Positions 43,619 through 52,820 are shown, numbered from the stretch's first letter. The stretch: 64,000 bases of DNA from JANNSX01 sp963741525 (GCA_963741525.1 CAVUIW010000025.1:15603-79602), one strand, 5' to 3'. Made by a program: numbers and translations. Notes: generated by a model not told the origin, from the sequence alone.

Positions 43619-44701
43619 CTACGCCACCCCTGCCCGCAGCAGATCGTGCACATGGATGATGCCGACGGGCTTGCCCTTCTCGACCACGAACACCGAGGTG
43701 ATCTTGGACGAGTTGATCACCTCCAGCGCGGCGGAAGCGAGCATGTCGGGCGGCACGGATTTGGGCGCCCGCGTCATGATGTCGGCGGTCTTGAGCTTCA
43801 GCAGATTGCGCTGCATGTGGCGGCGCAGGTCGCCATCCGTGATGACGCCTGCGAGGCGGCCTTTACTGTCGACGACGCCGAGGCAGCCGAAGCTCTTCTC
43901 GGTCATGACGACGAGTGCCACGCTCATGGCGACGCGTAAGCCCGCGATAGGCAGGCGATCGCCGCGATGCATGACGTCGGCGACGAACTTCAGGCTTGCG
44001 CCCAGCTGGCCGCCGGGGTGGAAGGTCTTGAAGTCGGCGGCGGTGAAGCCCTTCCCCTCGAGCAGCGCCACCGCGAGGCTGTCGCCCAGCGCCAGCTGCA
44101 TCGTCGTCGACGTGGTGGGCGCCAGGCCATGCGGGCAGGCCTCCGTCGATTTCGGCAGCACGAGCGAGATGGCCGCCGCCCGCGCCAGCGCACTCTCGGC
44201 CCGGCTGGTCACCGCGATGAGCGGCACACGGAAGCGGCCGGAATAGGTGATGAGGCTTTTCAGCTCGACCGTCTCGCCGGACCAGGACAGCGCCAAAATC
44301 ACGTCGTCCGTCGTCACCATGCCGAGATCGCCATGGCCGGCCTCGGAGGGGTGGACGAAATAGGCGGGCGTGCCGGTCGAGGCCAGCGTCGCCGCGATCT
44401 TGCGCGCGACATGACCGCTCTTGCCCATGCCGGAGACGATGACCCGGCCGCGAGCCGAGGCGATGAGGCCGACGGCGTCGCGGAACGGGGTTGCGAGGTC
44501 GCCGCTCAGCGCGGCATGGAGGGCCGTCAAGCCCTCCGCCTCCAGGCGAACCGTGCGCAAGGCGGACTCGACGGCGGCTTCGGAAATCCGGCCCGGCTTC
44601 GAGCCGACGCGCGCAGCGGGCTTACGGACAAGGGCGCGCGCGCGTGCCTTCGTCTTGCCCGGACGCCTGCTAACGGCGGTTTTTCGCCCAAGGCGTTTCA
44701 T
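43619..44701 (-). CDS. kdsD: Arabinose-5-phosphate isomerase (KdsD/KpsF family)
   Basis: 360 residues from ATG 44701 (MKRLGRKTAVSRRPG), with GAGAGG upstream. A basic N-terminal extension of about 40 residues precedes the SIS domain (RVIVSGMGKSGHVARKIAAT, TPAYFVHPSEAGHGDLGMV, ALSWSGETVELKSLITY) and two CBS domains (VADVMHRGDRLPIAGLRVAM, DIMTRAPKSVPPDM). Converts ribulose-5-phosphate to arabinose-5-phosphate, the precursor of KDO for lipopolysaccharide. Fits the surface-polysaccharide neighbours. Confidence 0.93.
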   Translation of the reverse strand: MKRLGRKTAVSRRPGKTKARARALVRKPAARVGSKPGRISEAAVESALRTVRLEAEGLTALHAALSGDLATPFRDAVGLIASARGRVIVSGMGKSGHVARKIAATLASTGTPAYFVHPSEAGHGDLGMVTTDDVILALSWSGETVELKSLITYSGRFRVPLIAVTSRAESALARAAAISLVLPKSTEACPHGLAPTTSTTMQLALGDSLAVALLEGKGFTAADFKTFHPGGQLGASLKFVADVMHRGDRLPIAGLRVAMSVALVVMTEKSFGCLGVVDSKGRLAGVITDGDLRRHMQRNLLKLKTADIMTRAPKSVPPDMLASAALEVINSSKITSVFVVEKGKPVGIIHVHDLLRAGVA

Positions 44702-44811
44702 TCTGGCCTCTCGTTCCCCTTCGCACCTCGGCCCTGGCCGCAGCCTTGAAGAGTTGAGGCCCCTTGTCCAGCATGCAGGGCGGCCTTTCAACGGACACGG
44801 CGTCTCACTCT

Positions 44812-44933
44812 AGGGTGTTTCCCATCTTGGTTGAATCACTCCAACACCCTAATTCCTTGGTTTGTCGTGCTTCTTATCGGAAAACCGCTTCGCATCCCGG
44901 CCTTCGCCGGGACAGGCTTTTTCCGGAAGCACT
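44812..44933 (-). repeat. RIME-like dispersed repeat, copy C (inverted, with internal hairpin insert)
   Basis: In inverted orientation to copy A: AGGGTGTT (44812-44819) / AACACCCT (44843-44850), then CTTGGTTTGTCGTGCTTCTT and ending TTTCCGGAAGCACT. It carries an extra hairpin (TCCCGGCCTTCGCCGGGA, about 44895-44912) absent from copies A and B. Confidence 0.87.
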
Positions 44934-45022
44934 CAATTGGGTCTGGCAACCACTCCTTAACCGCTCCGAAGGCACTGTCGGGGCCAGTCCCGCGTAGAAA
45001 CCGCTTTGTCCTCGAGATCTGC

Positions 45023-46735
45023 GTGGCGAGACTGTCTCAACTCATCCGGATCGTCGCCGGCGCGAGCCTCCTCGCGCTCGCCTGTGGCATGCCTGGAGCC
45101 TGGGCGCAGTCGAGCGCGACGGCCGCCGAGGAGGCGCTCGGCGATCTGCGCGGCACAGCCTCGGATGCAACGAGCCCCGGCGCTTCAGCGGATGAACTGG
45201 GCGATGCCGGGAGCTATGGCGAGCCAGCGCCGCTCGACGATCAGGAGGCCGAGCGTCCCGCCGTCCAGGACGGCGACATCAATGTCGATCTCGAGCCGCC
45301 GTCGGCAGATGCGGAACCGTTGGACCCCGACACCGAACAACCACTCGACGCCGACCTTGCCGCCGACGGCACGCCGGACGAGATCGCCGAAGCGCCCGCG
45401 GACGACCCTACTCCGGCGGTGTCGCAGAATACCGGCCGCGCCATCGAGATCGTCGACCCGGCGGACCTCGATCCCTCCGCCACATCGCCCGAGCCCGGCG
45501 CCGGGGAGACGGCCGATCCCGCTGCCGAGGCCACAGCCGAAGCGCCGCCAGACCCCGGCGGAGACGGTGGCGGGCTGCCGGCGGTCGGACCCAGCTTCCG
45601 GCCTACTTACGAGGAAGAGGACCCCTACGCGCCGATCGGCATCCGCGCCGGGAGCTTTATCCTCTATCCCTCCGTGACGCTCGAGCAGCGTTTCGACGAC
45701 AACGTGCTCCGGACCGGATCCGGCGCCATCTCCGACCGTGCGCTCGCCATCCTCCCCGCGCTCAGGGTCGTCTCGGATTGGAGCCGGCATAGTCTGGAAG
45801 CCGATGTCTCGGGCATTGCGAGCACGTATCAGAAATTCGACAGCGAAGACGAGCGCTCCCTCGACGCCAAGTTGCGCGGGCGTGTCGACGTGACGAGCGA
45901 CACCCTCATCGATGGCGCGCTCGGCTACCTGCTCTCGCAGGAAAGCCGCGGCACAATCGACTTCCCGGCCGGCGCGGCCGACCGGCCCGATGTCACCGCC
46001 AAGACCGCAAGCTTGGCGCTCACCCAGCGCTTCAACCGCCTGACCTTGCGGCTGCGCGGCGCCCTCGCCGATAGCGAACGCAGCGGCGACGGCCTCGATG
46101 CCTCCGAGGACTACATCGAGAAGGCGTTGGGCTTGCGCGCGGCCTACGAGGTTTCGCCGGGGCTGCACCTCTTCGTCGAGCACGAGGTATCGCGGCGGAC
46201 CTATGGCGCGGCCTCCGCCGCCGACGGTCTGCTGCGCGATGCCGACGGCCACGTCACACGCGCGGGCGTTGCCGCCGAGATCACGGCGAAGCTCACCGGC
46301 GAGCTTTCGGCCGGCAAGCTCGTCGAGAGCCCCGATGCCGATGCGTTGGCCTCCATCGAGGGTCTCGTTGCCGACGGCAAGCTCACCTGGACACCCTCCG
46401 CGCTGACAACCATCAATCTCGGCTTCCGCTCCGCCATAGCGCCGACCTCCATCGCCGGCTCGGCTGGAGCCTTGGAGCGCAACGCCGATCTGGAAGTCCG
46501 CCACGAGTTCCGCCGCTGGTTCGCGGCCATCGCCGGCCTCGACTATACCGCCCGCGACTATGCCGGCACGGCGATCGAGGAGGACGCGCTCACCGGCCGC
46601 TTCGGCCTCGAATACCTCGTCGGCCGAGAGTGGGTGCTCGGCGCCGCCTATGAGCGCACGGAATTCTGGTCGAGCGAGGCGGGCGGGGATTATACGGACA
46701 ATCTGTTCCGGGTGACGGGGACGTTGCGGCAGTAG
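45023..46735 (+). CDS. Outer-membrane beta-barrel protein with long acidic N-terminal region
   Basis: About 570 residues from GTG 45023. Signal peptide (SQLIRIVAGASLLALACGMP, cleavage after AWA), a Pro/Ala/Asp/Glu-rich unstructured region (about residues 30-190), then a beta-barrel beginning near GIRAGSFILYPSVTLEQRFD and ending LFRVTGTLRQ, with alternating strands such as LTLRLRGALADSERSGDG and HLFVEHEVSRRTYG. It resembles the outer-membrane barrels near rhizobial exopolysaccharide genes. Export or anchoring of polysaccharide is inferred. Confidence 0.83.
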   Translation: MARLSQLIRIVAGASLLALACGMPGAWAQSSATAAEEALGDLRGTASDATSPGASADELGDAGSYGEPAPLDDQEAERPAVQDGDINVDLEPPSADAEPLDPDTEQPLDADLAADGTPDEIAEAPADDPTPAVSQNTGRAIEIVDPADLDPSATSPEPGAGETADPAAEATAEAPPDPGGDGGGLPAVGPSFRPTYEEEDPYAPIGIRAGSFILYPSVTLEQRFDDNVLRTGSGAISDRALAILPALRVVSDWSRHSLEADVSGIASTYQKFDSEDERSLDAKLRGRVDVTSDTLIDGALGYLLSQESRGTIDFPAGAADRPDVTAKTASLALTQRFNRLTLRLRGALADSERSGDGLDASEDYIEKALGLRAAYEVSPGLHLFVEHEVSRRTYGAASAADGLLRDADGHVTRAGVAAEITAKLTGELSAGKLVESPDADALASIEGLVADGKLTWTPSALTTINLGFRSAIAPTSIAGSAGALERNADLEVRHEFRRWFAAIAGLDYTARDYAGTAIEEDALTGRFGLEYLVGREWVLGAAYERTEFWSSEAGGDYTDNLFRVTGTLRQ

Positions 46736-46789
46736 GTGCCCTTCCTACCCCTTCATATGGGGAGGAAAGATGCGGCGAGCTTCGTGCTC

Positions 46790-47662
46790 CTACACCAGCT
46801 TCTTCAACTCCCGCCGCAAATCCGGACCGAGATCAGCGCGCTCGAGCGCGTAGGCGACATTGGCAATGAGGAAGCCGAGCTTGGAGCCGCTGTCGTAGAT
46901 CTGGCCATCGAAGCGGACGGCGTGGAAGGCCTCAGATGCTGCGAGACGGATCATCGCGTCGGTCAGTTGTATCTCGCCGCCCGCCCCGCGCTCCTGGTCG
47001 CCGAGCAAATCGAAGATGCCGGGCTGCAGGATGTAGCGGCCGGTGATGTGCAGGTTGGACGGCGCCGTCCCCCGCGCCGGCTTCTCGACCATCTGGGTGA
47101 TGCGCGAGACCTTGGCGGTGCGATCCTCGACGCCGACGATGCCGTATTTGTGCGCCTCCTCCTCCGGCACCGGCGCCACCGCGATGTGATTGCCGCCGGT
47201 CTGCCCGTAAGCCTCGATCATCTCCGCAAGGCACGGCTTCTCGCCATGATGCAGCATGTCCGGCAGCAACAGCGCGAACGGCTCCTCGCCGACGATGTCG
47301 CGCGCGCACCAGACGGCGTGGCCGAGCCCCAAGGGCTCCTGTTGGCGCGTGAAGCTCAGCGAGCCGGGCAGCGGCAATAGCTCGTCCAGCATGTCGAGCT
47401 CTTCTTTTTTGCCGCGCGCACGCAGCGTCGCCTCGAGCTCGATCTGCTTGTCGAAATGATCCTCGATCACCGCCTTGTTGCGCCCCGTGACGAAGATGAA
47501 GTGCTCGATGCCGGCGTCCCGCGCCTCCTCGACGACATGCTGGATCACCGGCTTGTCGACCACCGTCAGCATCTCCTTCGGGATCGCCTTGGTGGCGGGC
47601 AGAAAGCGCGTGCCGAGACCGGCGACCGGGAAAACGGCCTTGCGGATGCGGGGATTGCTCAT
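46790..47662 (-). CDS. galU: UTP-glucose-1-phosphate uridylyltransferase
   Basis: 290 residues from ATG 47662. Nucleotidyltransferase signature KAVFPVAGLGTRFLPATKAI, PKEMLTVVDKPVIQHVVEEA, QQEPLGLGHAVWCAR, LLPDMLHHG, YGIVGVEDRT and MVEKPARGTAPSNL, with GEIQLTDAM. Makes UDP-glucose from UTP and glucose-1-phosphate. Divergent from galE, which uses the product; the two share a 280-base promoter region. Confidence 0.95.
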   Translation of the reverse strand: MSNPRIRKAVFPVAGLGTRFLPATKAIPKEMLTVVDKPVIQHVVEEARDAGIEHFIFVTGRNKAVIEDHFDKQIELEATLRARGKKEELDMLDELLPLPGSLSFTRQQEPLGLGHAVWCARDIVGEEPFALLLPDMLHHGEKPCLAEMIEAYGQTGGNHIAVAPVPEEEAHKYGIVGVEDRTAKVSRITQMVEKPARGTAPSNLHITGRYILQPGIFDLLGDQERGAGGEIQLTDAMIRLAASEAFHAVRFDGQIYDSGSKLGFLIANVAYALERADLGPDLRRELKKLV

Positions 47663-47942
47663 GGGTCTCTCACTGCTCACGTTGCCTGGACAATGTGGCG
47701 CCATCAATCGTCTGTTTGCTCGCGAATGCAACCGGCATTCCGGCCCGCGCGGGCCGTACGAATATGGGTCTCCGGCATCCCGGCCGTGACGCATTTCGAG
47801 TTCGCCGTCTCACTTTCGCATGACGGAGTTAATCCTTCTTAACCAGCTTGCGAGGTCATCGCTGCGCTTTCACCTGAAAACTACCCGGCATGGTTCATGC
47901 AAACACGAGCAGAACGAAAAACCATCGACTGGGAGCGTCAGA

Positions 47943-48945
47943 GTGAGCGTATTGGTGACAGGCGGCGCCGGCTACATCGGCAGCCACATGGTGCACGAGC
48001 TGATCGACCGCGGCGAGGCGGTGACCGTGCTCGACAATCTCTCGACCGGCTTCCGCTCAGGCGTCGCTCCCGGCGCGCGGCTCGTCGTCGGTGATGTCGG
48101 CGACCAGGCGCTCGTCCAGACCCTCATCCGCAAGCACGACATCCGCGCCATCGTCCATTTCGCGGGCTCGATCGTCGTGCCTGAACTCGATGGTCGATCC
48201 ACTCGGCTATTACAACAACAACACGGTCAAGTCGCGCGCCCTCATCGAGGCCGCCGTCTCGACAGGCGTGGAACACTTCATCTTCTCCTCGACGGCGGCC
48301 GTCTACGGCACGCCCGAAGTGTCGCCCGTTCCCGAGAGCGCCTCGCTGAAGCCGATCTCGCCCTATGGCGCCTCCAAGCTGATGACCGAGTTCATGCTTG
48401 CCGACACCGCGCGCGCGCATGACATGCGCTACGTGGCGCTGCGCTATTTCAACGTCGCCGGCGCGGATCCACAAGGCCGCACCGGCCAGTCGACGCCGCG
48501 CGCGACACATCTGATCAAGGCAGCGTGCCAGGTGGCGCTGGGCGACCGGCCGCATCTGGACGTCTTCGGCACCGACTATCCGACGCCCGACGGCACCTGT
48601 GTCCGCGACTACATCCACGTCACCGATCTCGTCCGCGCGCATGTGGCGGCGCTCGAGTATCTGTACGACGGCGGTAAGTCGGACGTGTTCAACTGCGGCT
48701 ATGGCCGAGGCGCGTCCGTGCTTGACGTCATCGAAACGGTAAAGCGCGCCTCCGGCGTCGATTTTCCGGTGCATCTGGCCGCGCGCCGTGCGGGCGACCC
48801 GGCGGCGCTGGTCGCCGGTGCCGGCCGCATCCGCGAGGCGCTGGGTTGGGTGCCGGAGCATGCCAACTTGGATGAGATCGTCGCCCATGCGTTGGCGTGG
48901 GAGGGGCGGCTGGTGGCGGGCAAGCAGGTGGCGATGGCGGGGTAG
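47943..48945 (+). CDS. galE: UDP-glucose 4-epimerase (one frameshift)
   Basis: About 334 residues from GTG 47943 (GGGAG upstream). NAD-binding SVLVTGGAGYIGSHM, LDNLSTGFRSGVAPGARLVV, RAIVHFAGSIVVPE, then a frame change near 48184-48188: dropping one C gives ESMVDPLGYYNNNTVKS and IFSSTAAVYG, SPYGASKLMTEFML (Tyr, Lys), LRYFNVAGADPQGR and DYPTPDGTCVRDYIHVTDL. Interconverts UDP-glucose and UDP-galactose. Partner of divergent galU. Confidence 0.92.
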
Positions 48946-49139
48946 GGGCGAGTTGCGGGTTGTCTCTCTGTCACTCATTCGAGTGGCCTGAGCCTCGCCA
49001 ACCGGCGAGTGCATGGTCTTCCCGGCCGGCAGCGACTTCGACACGTGGTGAATCGGCGGCAATGCTTGACAACTCAATGGTCGCCAGCGTGGTCAACGAT
49101 GTACCGCGCTCTGTGATAGAGTTCATCGAAGGTCATGAT

Positions 49140-49250
49140 TGAATCGCCCCGAGTTTGCCGGAGGCTCCACCTCTTGAGAGATTGGAGCCATGACGAACGA
49201 ATCAAATCGACAAAACTTTTCGCCGGAGATGCGTGAGCGCGCGGTGCGGT
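49140..49250 (+). mobile_element. Remnant of the left end of an IS3-family insertion sequence
   Basis: TGAATCGCCCCGAGTTTGCC followed by GGAGGCTCC looks like an IS3-type terminal repeat; 20 bases on, ATG 49190 with GGAG starts MTNESNRQNFSPEMRERAVR, the recognisable beginning of an IS3-family OrfA. The similarity stops at about 49250, so only a fragment remains. The wider stretch 48946-49332 holds no intact gene. Confidence 0.72.
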
Positions 49251-49332
49251 CGAAGGGTGTTGCGAGCAGGCGGCAAGCGAACCCACGACAGTCAGCGGCA
49301 TCACCCATCGCCCGATCATCCCGCTCGCCCTC

Positions 49333-49869
49333 TCACATCGCTTCGGCCTTGGCCTTGAGGCTCTGAAGCCCCTTCTCGAACTCCGTGCCGACCATTGCAT
49401 CCATGCCGAAAATTGCATCCATCACCTTGGCGAGGAAGGGCTGCGTGCCGCGCATCTCCCAGGTGACTTTCGTCGCGCCGCCCTCGGGCAGAAGCGTGAA
49501 CGCGACCTCGTTGTGCGCCTCCATGGGCGAGACCATGTCGAGCCGCATGCCTACCCGGCCGGGCGCCTGGCTATCCACGATCTCGATGGAGCCCTTGCCG
49601 ACGTCGCCGTTACCATCCCAGGTATGGATCGCGCCGTTACCGGCGGGCGGCCCCGCATAGGCAAACGTCGCCGCGGGGTCCTTGCCATAGAAAGGATTCC
49701 AGGTGTTGAACGCCTGGAGATCGTTGACCATCGGAAAGATTTTCTCGGGCGGCGCCTTGATCTCGATCGATCGCGCGATCTGGAAACTGTCGGGCTTGGT
49801 GGCTGCGTAACCAAGGAAACCTGCCAAGAGCAGTGCAAGCACGGCGAGTAGGCGTAAGACGAGCTTCAT
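49333..49869 (-). CDS. SRPBCC-domain (polyketide cyclase-like) membrane-anchored protein
   Basis: 178 residues. N-terminal membrane anchor (VLRLLAVLALLLAGFLGYAA), then the START/Bet v 1-like fold: SFQIARSIEIKAPPEKIFPM, VNDLQAFNTWNPFYGKD, WDGNGDVGKGSIEIVDSQAP and EVAFTLLPEGGATKVTWEMR. The hydrophobic cavity binds an unknown ligand. Last gene of the set read from the TetR regulator downstream. Confidence 0.88.
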   Translation of the reverse strand: MKLVLRLLAVLALLLAGFLGYAATKPDSFQIARSIEIKAPPEKIFPMVNDLQAFNTWNPFYGKDPAATFAYAGPPAGNGAIHTWDGNGDVGKGSIEIVDSQAPGRVGMRLDMVSPMEAHNEVAFTLLPEGGATKVTWEMRGTQPFLAKVMDAIFGMDAMVGTEFEKGLQSLKAKAEAM

Positions 49870-49970
49870 TGCTTTTCCTCCTGTTGCATCACATCTGATG
49901 TTACGTCACCGAGCCGATGGTCGATCGGCGAGACGCGGCTTTCCAGCGCACGCAGCGCCGCCATCGATCC

Positions 49971-50513
49971 TCATACGGCTGGGCGTAACGCCTCGATCAT
50001 TGCGGCCCAACGCCTCTTCAGCGGCTCCGCATCGAGCTTTCGCGCCGAACCGTGAGCGAGAGAGATCAAGGCCTTGCCGCTCCCTTTTGACTCGAAACTG
50101 ACGGTGATACTGGAGCCGTCGTCGAGCTTGCAGCGCCAGTAGAGACGTTTCTTTGTCCCGCTCGTCGACGGCCGATCGATCGGCTTGCGACCGGCGAGGC
50201 GCTTGCGTTGAGCGGCCGATGCCGCCCACGCATCGCGCAGAGTATCAGGCATTCCGGCCACTACCCGCGAAACCGAAACCTCATACCGGCCATTGCTCGT
50301 CTGGCCGGGAATGCGCCGGCCGATGTGCTGCTCGAAGGCGACCGCAATGGTTTGCGCCCACCATCCCGGAACATCCCATTTCTCCCCGAGGAGCGTGGCG
50401 ATGTCCTTATGGCTGAGGTCCGCCGCGGACGCTTTCGTCAGGCGCTTCAGCCAATAGTCCCAGGGCTTGCCCGTGCCCTTCTCGATCGTCGCCGTTGCGA
50501 TGGGTTTGACCAT
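49971..50513 (-). CDS. DUF4287-type protein with SRPBCC-like C-terminal half
   Basis: 180 residues from ATG 50513 (MVKPIATATIEKGTGKPWDY). The N-terminal half has the DUF4287 pattern WDYWLKRL, DLSHKDIATLL, WDVPGWWAQTIAVAFEQHIG and GRYEVSVSRVV. The C-terminal half (KRLYWRCKLDDGSSITVSFE, RRWAAMIEALRP) resembles a short activator-of-Hsp90 or SRPBCC module. Function unknown. It lies among SRPBCC and VOC genes in one direction. Confidence 0.8.
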   Translation of the reverse strand: MVKPIATATIEKGTGKPWDYWLKRLTKASAADLSHKDIATLLGEKWDVPGWWAQTIAVAFEQHIGRRIPGQTSNGRYEVSVSRVVAGMPDTLRDAWAASAAQRKRLAGRKPIDRPSTSGTKKRLYWRCKLDDGSSITVSFESKGSGKALISLAHGSARKLDAEPLKRRWAAMIEALRPAV

Positions 50514-50543
50514 GTCTGCCTCCTCGTGAACGCCCGCCATGCC

Positions 50544-50894
50544 TCAAAGCTCAACCAGCATCTCGAACCCGCCATAGATCATGCGCCGGGCGTCGAAGAG
50601 ATCCACATCGGGCCTTTTCATGCGCGGATCGGCCATGACGTTCTTTGTGCCTTCGTCGCGCGCGACCCGGGAGGGCCACACGATCCATGAGAAGACGACA
50701 GTTTCATCGTCCTGGCACTTCACGGCCATCGGGAACGACGTGACCTTGCCTTCAGGCACATCGTCGCCCCAGCACTCGACGACCTTGAGCGCGCCGTGAT
50801 CCTTGAAAACCACTGCCGCATCGCCGGCCATTTCTCGATAGGCCTCGCGATTGGCACTGGGAACTGCGGCTACAAAGCCATCGACGTAGGTCAT
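50544..50894 (-). CDS. DUF1428 family protein
   Basis: 116 residues from ATG 50894 (AGGAAA upstream). Family segments: YVDGFVAAVPSANREAYREM, FKDHGALKVVECWGDDVPEG, KVTSFPMAVKCQDDETVVFS and MADPRMKRPDVDLFDARRMI. A ferredoxin-like dimeric alpha-beta barrel fold is expected. Function unknown; commonly found with VOC and SRPBCC genes, as here. Confidence 0.9.
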   Translation of the reverse strand: MTYVDGFVAAVPSANREAYREMAGDAAVVFKDHGALKVVECWGDDVPEGKVTSFPMAVKCQDDETVVFSWIVWPSRVARDEGTKNVMADPRMKRPDVDLFDARRMIYGGFEMLVEL

Positions 50895-50926
50895 CGCGAA
50901 CTTTCCTCGGTTTGGTTTTCTGCGGC

Positions 50927-51403
50927 TCAGCCGCCGAACGCCTTCTCGATTCCCGCGATGTCGATCTTGCGCATCGTGAGCATCGCTTTCATGGCGCGCC
51001 CGGCGGCGGCTTTGTCGGACGCCGTCAGGCAGCGCGGCAAGGCCTCCGGCACAATCTGCCAGGAGAGGCCGAAGCGATCCTTGCACCAGCCGCACATGCT
51101 TTCTGCACCGCCGTCGGCGATGAGCGCGGACCAGAGCCGGTCGGTCTCGGCTTGGTCCTTCGTCGAAACCACGATCGAGGCCGCCTCGCTGTGCGTGAAC
51201 GCTGGCCCGCCATGGAAGGCCATGTAGGACGTACCGGCCAACGAAAACGCGACGATGGCGAGGTCACCCTCCTTGCCGGTCATCGGATGATCGAGGCGCG
51301 TAATGCTCTCGATGGCCGAGTTGGCGATCAGCGAAACGTAGAACGACGACGCCTCCTCGGCTTTGCCGTTGAACCACAGGCAAGTACGGACTTTGGCTGT
51401 CAT
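50927..51403 (-). CDS. VOC-family protein (PhnB/3-demethylubiquinone methyltransferase-like fold)
   Basis: 158 residues. KVRTCLWFNGKAEEASSFYV, FSLAGTSYMAFHGGPAFTHS, ASIVVSTKDQAETDRLWSAL, MCGWCKDRFGLSWQIVPEAL and AMLTMRKIDIAGIEKAF are typical of this vicinal-oxygen-chelate subgroup. Metal-binding and catalytic function not certain. Part of the TetR-headed cluster; 12 bases before it ends the AHSA1-like gene. Confidence 0.9.
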   Translation of the reverse strand: MTAKVRTCLWFNGKAEEASSFYVSLIANSAIESITRLDHPMTGKEGDLAIVAFSLAGTSYMAFHGGPAFTHSEAASIVVSTKDQAETDRLWSALIADGGAESMCGWCKDRFGLSWQIVPEALPRCLTASDKAAAGRAMKAMLTMRKIDIAGIEKAFGG

Positions 51404-51415
51404 GGAACGCTCCCT

Positions 51416-51904
51416 CTACTGCCGGATATCCGGCTCGACGAGCCGCGCCAACTGCACGAGCGACTGCTGCCAACCGAGATAGCAGGCCTCCAGCGGAATG
51501 ACGGCCGGGATGTTCGCTTGCTCAATGTCGATCTCGGTGCCGACCGAGACTTTCTTGAGCTTGACCGTCACGACGATCTCGCCCGGCAAGTTCGGATCCT
51601 CGAATTTGTCGGTGTAGCGGAGACGCTCGTTCGGCACGAGCTCCAGGTATTCGCCACCAAAGGCGTGACTGTGGCCGGTCGTGAAATTCGTGAAGGACAT
51701 GCGGAACGTGCCGCCGACTTTCGGCTCCAGGTGATGGACAGTGCACGTGAAACCGTAGGGCGGCAGCCACTTGGCAAAGGCGGGCCCATCGGTGAAGGCG
51801 CGATAGACTCTCTCGGGCGGCGCGGCGAGCACACGGTGCAGGCGGACGGTGCGATCGCCTGAGGTAGCGGGTTTCATGGACTTGGCTTGGGGGGTATTGC
51901 TCAT
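51416..51904 (-). CDS. SRPBCC protein, AHSA1 (activator of Hsp90 ATPase-like) family
   Basis: 162 residues. LHRVLAAPPERVYRAFTDGP, KWLPPYGFTCTVHHLEPKVG, GTFRMSFTNFTTGHSHAFGG, DKFEDPNLPGEIVVTVKLKK and the Gly-Trp motif in CYLGWQQSLVQLARLVEPDI. Bacterial members bind small hydrophobic ligands; substrate unknown. Same direction and tight spacing with the VOC gene. Confidence 0.9.
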   Translation of the reverse strand: MSNTPQAKSMKPATSGDRTVRLHRVLAAPPERVYRAFTDGPAFAKWLPPYGFTCTVHHLEPKVGGTFRMSFTNFTTGHSHAFGGEYLELVPNERLRYTDKFEDPNLPGEIVVTVKLKKVSVGTEIDIEQANIPAVIPLEACYLGWQQSLVQLARLVEPDIRQ

Positions 51905-51950
51905 GGCATCACTCCTTTTCGGAACGCCGTTTGTTGGTCTTCTCTAGGTT

Positions 51951-52664
51951 TCAACCGCAGCAGCTGCTGCGTCGTTCCTGGGTGGCCTCATACTTGTCGT
52001 GATGGCGCCACCAGTCGTAGGGAGGCGTTTGCGGCCAACCCTGGGGCGAGTCCTCCCAGGTTTCCTGCCGGCCGAAGGGTGTCAGATCCAGGTAGCTCCA
52101 CACCGTGCCGAGCATTTCGTCTCCCCGGCCGCTCGTCACATAGGTACGATAGACGTCATTGCCATCGCGCAGGAAGATGCTCACCGCGGAGATTTCCTCG
52201 TCGTCCCTCGTGACATCGAAATCCGTGTTGAAGTCAGTGCCGTGCGACGAGTACCAGGGCACCGTCCATCCCATTCGCGTCTTGTAATCTCGAAGCTTGG
52301 GATAAGGTGCACGCGACACCAGTGCCACCGACGTGTCACGTGCGTTGAGGTGAGAAAGGTGACCCATCGAGTCGACCGTCATCGAGCAACCGGCGCACCC
52401 TTCGCTCCAGTCGGGACCGAACATGAAGTGAATGAGCACGAGCTGGCGGCGCCCCTCGAACAGATCGATGAGCTTGCGCTTTCCACCGGCACCGTCGAGG
52501 ACATAGTCCTTCTCGATCCTCACCATCGGCAGTCGCCGGCGCTCGGCAGCCAGCGCATCGCGCGCCCGGGTGGCGGCCTTCTCCTTGACCATCAGCTGTT
52601 CGCGCGCGGCCTGCCATTGCGTCCGCGAGACAATCGGGGGAAGCGGGTGATGTTTCCTGGTCAT
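51951..52664 (-). CDS. DUF899 family protein (thioredoxin-like fold)
   Basis: 237 residues. VSRTQWQAAREQLMVKEKAA, ALAAERRRLPMVRIEKDYVL, DLFEGRRQLVLIHFMFGPDW, CAGCSMTVDSMGHLSHLNAR and VALVSRAPYPKLRDYKTRMG. The CxxC within GCAGCSM sits where peroxiredoxin/thioredoxin-like proteins carry redox cysteines; a second Cys pair ends the protein (SSCCG). A truncated relative lies just upstream at 52705-52815. Confidence 0.9.
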   Translation of the reverse strand: MTRKHHPLPPIVSRTQWQAAREQLMVKEKAATRARDALAAERRRLPMVRIEKDYVLDGAGGKRKLIDLFEGRRQLVLIHFMFGPDWSEGCAGCSMTVDSMGHLSHLNARDTSVALVSRAPYPKLRDYKTRMGWTVPWYSSHGTDFNTDFDVTRDDEEISAVSIFLRDGNDVYRTYVTSGRGDEMLGTVWSYLDLTPFGRQETWEDSPQGWPQTPPYDWWRHHDKYEATQERRSSCCG

Positions 52665-52704
52665 TGTACCAACTCCTCGTGTTGAATGTTTGACGTCAAG
52701 CGTG

Positions 52705-52815
52705 CGACGCTTCGCGGCAAGCGGATCGCGCCTTCGTGAGGGCCTATTCCTCGGCGCGCAGCGCCCGGTGGGCGGTAAGCGCGTCCGATTTTCCGAGCAT
52801 CGTTTGCTCGATCAT
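52705..52815 (-). pseudogene. N-terminal fragment of a second DUF899 gene
   Basis: From ATG 52815 the reading MIEQTMLGKSDALTAHRALR-AEE meets an in-frame TAG and continues ALTKARSACREASHA to another stop. The pattern of TAHRALRAEE-x-ALTKAR matches the start of DUF899 proteins, and nothing of the remaining 200 residues follows. Hence it is a decayed remnant between the TetR gene and the intact paralogue. Confidence 0.6.
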
Positions 52816-52820
52816 GATCT

